Of a stretch of 7,980 bases of DNA, positions 6,292-7,980 are shown piece after piece. The DNA lies in NCBI GenBank assembly GCA_017501055.1, contig JAFVXP010000064.1, forward strand, positions 1 to 7,980, read 5' to 3'. This DNA comes from Clostridia bacterium (GTDB taxonomy: Bacteria; Bacillota; Clostridia; Oscillospirales; CAG-382). The notes under the pieces are model-generated. The model saw only the letters and a list, made by a program, of their open reading frames with translations, was not told the DNA's origin and did not search any database. The stretch's first letter is position 1; each line of letters opens with the position of its first letter. The position numbers and the translations under genes were made by a program.

Positions 6292-7062
6292 ATGAAAAAA
6301 ATCACAGCACTTTTACTTTCCGTACTTATGCTTGCGGTTTGCTTTGTAGGCTGCGGCGCAAAGGGTAAGACCCTTAGCGAAGTTAAAGAAGCAGGTAAGC
6401 TCACCATTGCTACCAGCCCCGACTTCCCTCCTTTTGAAAACCTCGACGCAGACAAGAACGTTGTTGGCATTGAAGTTGAAATTATGAATATCGTTTGTGA
6501 AAAACTCGGAGTTAAGCCCGTTTTTGAGCAGATCAACTTCGACGCAGTTCTCACCGGTGTTCAGTCAGGCAAATACGATTGCGGTATGTCCGGTATTTCT
6601 GTAACCGACAAGCGTAAAGAAAACACCCTCTTCACCAAGGAATATTGCTTGGCTGCACAGGTTATCGTTGTTAAGAGCGATAGCGCAATTGCTGCCAAAG
6701 CAGACCTCTCCGGCAAGACCATCGCTGTTCAGACCGGTACTACCGCAGCAGAATTCTGCAGCGGTCAGGGTTATACACTCAGCCAGTACGAAGCAAACCA
6801 GGATGCAAAACTCGCACTCACTCAGGGTAAGGTAGATGCTTGGGTAGTTGACGACCTTACCGCAGCAGAGCTTTGCAAGGGCGACAACGGCGTTAAGATT
6901 CTTGACGAAAAGATGACCACTGAACCTTATGCATTCGCATTTGCGTTTGGTTCTGAAGATTTGGTTGAAGAAATCAACAAGATCCTTGATGAACTTATTG
7001 CTGACGGTACTATCAAGTCTATCTTCGACAAGTACGATGCACCTTACACCAAACCCGAATGA
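6292..7062 (+). CDS. Polar amino acid ABC transporter, substrate-binding lipoprotein (SBP_bac_3 family)
   Basis: This is the extracellular receptor of an amino acid importer, probably tethered to the outer face of the membrane. The 256-residue precursor has a lipoprotein signal peptide: MKK, a hydrophobic core (about 5-19), then lipobox FVGC with lipidated C21. The mature part follows the family 3 binding-protein pattern: LTIATSPDFPPFENLD (37-52), GIEVEI (59-64), FDAVLTGVQSGKYD (83-96), SGISVTDKR (100-108) with R108 likely gripping the ligand carboxylate, AVQTGTTAAEF (145-155) at the lobe crossover, and VDAWVVDD (181-188) with an aspartate (probably D187) at the expected ligand amino-group position. 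Family ligands include arginine, lysine, ornithine, histidine, glutamine and cystine; arginine is suggested only by the neighbouring arg genes. Codons are strongly biased (no ATA, AAG preferred), consistent with high expression. The mature domain has five cysteines besides C21. A terminator-like hairpin follows the stop codon. Confidence 0.94.
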   Translation: MKKITALLLSVLMLAVCFVGCGAKGKTLSEVKEAGKLTIATSPDFPPFENLDADKNVVGIEVEIMNIVCEKLGVKPVFEQINFDAVLTGVQSGKYDCGMSGISVTDKRKENTLFTKEYCLAAQVIVVKSDSAIAAKADLSGKTIAVQTGTTAAEFCSGQGYTLSQYEANQDAKLALTQGKVDAWVVDDLTAAELCKGDNGVKILDEKMTTEPYAFAFAFGSEDLVEEINKILDELIADGTIKSIFDKYDAPYTKPE

Positions 7063-7073
7063 TTTCTTAAAAC

Positions 7074-7115
7074 ATTTTAGGGGTTGCTCATAGGGCAACC
7101 TCTAAAATTCTTTTT
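7074..7115 (+). terminator. Terminator-like hairpin with U-tract between binding protein and permease
   Basis: Bases 7074-7087 (ATTTTAGGGGTTGC) pair with 7095-7108 (GCAACCTCTAAAAT) over 14 base pairs, with one G-U wobble (7081/7101) and a 7-base loop (TCATAGG). TTCTTTTT at 7108-7115 follows directly. This has the form of a Rho-independent terminator. It begins 12 bases after the binding-protein stop and ends just before the permease ribosome binding site. Since the permease and ATPase must still be expressed, it is probably a partial terminator, or a 3' stabilising structure that keeps the binding protein in excess over the membrane parts. The structure is seen in the sequence; the role is inferred. 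Confidence 0.85.
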
Positions 7116-7122
7116 GAAAGGA
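7116..7122 (+). promoter_or_regulatory. Ribosome binding site of the permease gene
   Basis: GAAAGGA ends 6 bases before the ATG at 7129 and follows immediately on the hairpin U-tract. It decides the start: the longer frame from TTG at 7084 would run through the hairpin and has no binding site. Confidence 0.8.
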
Positions 7123-7128
7123 AAAAGA

Positions 7129-7818
7129 ATGAACGCTTGGCTCGATAAACTTTACAAAACCTTTATTGTAGACGACAACTATATGATGCTCGTCAAAGGT
7201 TTTGGCAACACACTTTTAATAACGCTATGTGCGCTTTTGATCGGTATTGTTATCGGCTCGGTTATTGCAATTTCGAAGTATTACGCAGAAGGAAACAAAA
7301 AACTTAGGATAGTAAACGTTATCTGCGATATTTATACGACTGCGATACGAGGAATCCCCGTTACCGTTCTTTTGATGATTTTCTATTTTGTCATCTTCGT
7401 TTCCGACACAACAGGTATTACTACCGCAATTATCGCATTCGGTATAAACTCGGGCGCATATATGGCAGAGCTTATCAGAAGCGGTATCAATGCCGTTGAT
7501 AAGGGCCAGATGGAAGCGGCAAGAAGCCTTGGTATGTCCAAAGGTCAGGCTATGGCAAAGATAATCCTTCCCCAAGCCGTAAAGAACATTCTTCCCGCTA
7601 TCGGTAACGAATGTATCGCACTTTTAAAAGAGACCTCGGTTGCAGGTTACGTTACGGTTGTAGACTTGACACGTGCCGCAAATCTAATTCGTACCAACAC
7701 AAACGACGCAGTGAATCCTTTGATTCTTCTTGCATTGATATATCTTGTTCTTGTCGTTATAATGACAAAGCTCCTCGCAGTTTTCGAAAGGAGGCTTCGC
7801 AAGAGTGATGGCAGATAA
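7129..7818 (+). CDS. Polar amino acid ABC transporter permease (HisM/HisQ family)
   Basis: This is the membrane channel subunit of the importer and probably works as a homodimer, since only one permease gene is visible. It has 229 residues, normal for the family. Hydrophobic segments lie at about 26-49, 77-92, 97-112, 153-175 and 195-217, fitting a five-helix core. GNTLLIT (26-32) and IRGIPVTVLL (73-82) are typical of the polar amino acid permease family. The cytoplasmic EAA loop reads EAARSLGMSKGQAM followed by ILPQA (129-150), matching the EAA...G...I.LP consensus that docks on the ATPase. The C-terminus is basic (RRLRK). The start is set by GAAAGGA at 7116-7122. The 3' end overlaps the ATPase gene by about 11-14 bases and contains its ribosome binding site, so the two are likely coupled. 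Substrate cannot be inferred from this subunit. Confidence 0.95.
   Translation: MNAWLDKLYKTFIVDDNYMMLVKGFGNTLLITLCALLIGIVIGSVIAISKYYAEGNKKLRIVNVICDIYTTAIRGIPVTVLLMIFYFVIFVSDTTGITTAIIAFGINSGAYMAELIRSGINAVDKGQMEAARSLGMSKGQAMAKIILPQAVKNILPAIGNECIALLKETSVAGYVTVVDLTRAANLIRTNTNDAVNPLILLALIYLVLVVIMTKLLAVFERRLRKSDGR
7787..7794 (+). promoter_or_regulatory. Ribosome binding site of the ATPase gene, inside the permease gene
   Basis: AAAGGAGG is the strongest Shine-Dalgarno match in the window. It ends 10 bases before a GTG at 7805 and 13 before the adjacent in-frame ATG at 7808, so initiation could occur at either codon. Confidence 0.75.
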
Positions 7819-7980
7819 AAACGTTATAATCAGCGTTAAAAACCTTGAAAAGAAGTTCGATGATACTTCGGTTTTGAAGGGTGTGAGCGTTGATATCAAT
7901 AAGGGCGACGTTGTTTGCGTTATCGGCGCATCGGGCTCGGGTAAATCCACCTTCCTTCGTTGCCTCAACCTTCTTGAGAG
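7808..7980 (+). CDS. Polar amino acid ABC transporter ATP-binding protein, N-terminal part (3' end outside window)
   Basis: This is the cytoplasmic ATPase that would power the importer. Only 57 codons are visible before the window ends. They show the usual opening of the family: IISVKNLEKKF (7-17), then VLKGVSVDINKGDVVCVIG (22-40), then Walker A GASGSGKST (40-48) and LRCLNLLE (50-57), which closely matches the LRC(I/L)NxLE pattern after Walker A in the GlnQ/HisP-type amino acid ATPases. Walker B, the signature motif and the H-loop lie beyond the window. The start could be the ATG at 7808 or the GTG at 7805, which is better spaced from AAAGGAGG; both are in frame and overlap the end of the permease gene. 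Full length in this family is about 240-260 residues. Confidence 0.93.
   Translation, partial: MADKNVIISVKNLEKKFDDTSVLKGVSVDINKGDVVCVIGASGSGKSTFLRCLNLLE

Noticed and set aside
7084..7128. TTG start giving the permease a 15-residue extension
   Set aside because: It would begin inside the hairpin and has no binding site; ATG 7129 has GAAAGGA at the right distance.

Overview
All coding sequence in this window lies on the + strand. It forms one dense, apparently operonic block of nine genes: an arginine-biosynthesis cluster (argG partial, argH, argC, argJ, argB, argD) followed by a polar amino acid ABC transporter (binding lipoprotein, permease, and ATPase cut by the window end). Both ends are truncated: argG lacks its 5' half and the ATPase lacks everything after the Walker A region. 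No intergenic gap exceeds 66 bases, and there are no RNA genes, mobile elements, CRISPR arrays or phage genes that I can see.

The organism is most likely an anaerobic member of Bacillota, probably class Clostridia. The clues are purine-rich AGGAG-type ribosome binding sites before most genes, a lipid-anchored (not periplasmic) solute-binding protein, an ArgG C-terminus resembling what I recall of clostridial ArgG proteins, and a binding protein unusually rich in cysteine for an exported protein. This is inference from sequence style; no marker gene is present. Base composition looks mid-40s percent GC by eye.

Layout: 2-655 argG; 674-2053 argH; 2050-2979 argC (ATGA overlap with argH); 2989-4203 argJ; 4214-5077 argB; 5103-6269 argD; 6292-7062 binding protein; 7074-7115 a terminator-like hairpin with U-tract; 7129-7818 permease; 7808-7980+ ATPase. 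Several junctions have the Shine-Dalgarno sequence built into, or overlapping, the upstream stop codon, which suggests translational coupling.

How the genes work together: ArgJ makes N-acetylglutamate by transferring acetyl from N-acetylornithine to glutamate. ArgB phosphorylates it, ArgC reduces it to the semialdehyde, ArgD transaminates that to N-acetylornithine, and ArgJ releases ornithine. After ornithine carbamoylation (argF is not in this window), ArgG and ArgH convert citrulline to arginine. The adjacent transporter is well placed to import arginine or a related amino acid, but its substrate cannot be read from the sequence. The most notable points are the short, 'type 2' ArgC, the strong hairpin inside the transporter operon, and the sharp difference in codon usage between argG plus the binding protein and the other genes. 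I found no convincing undescribed system; this is a well-understood pathway with some unusual details.
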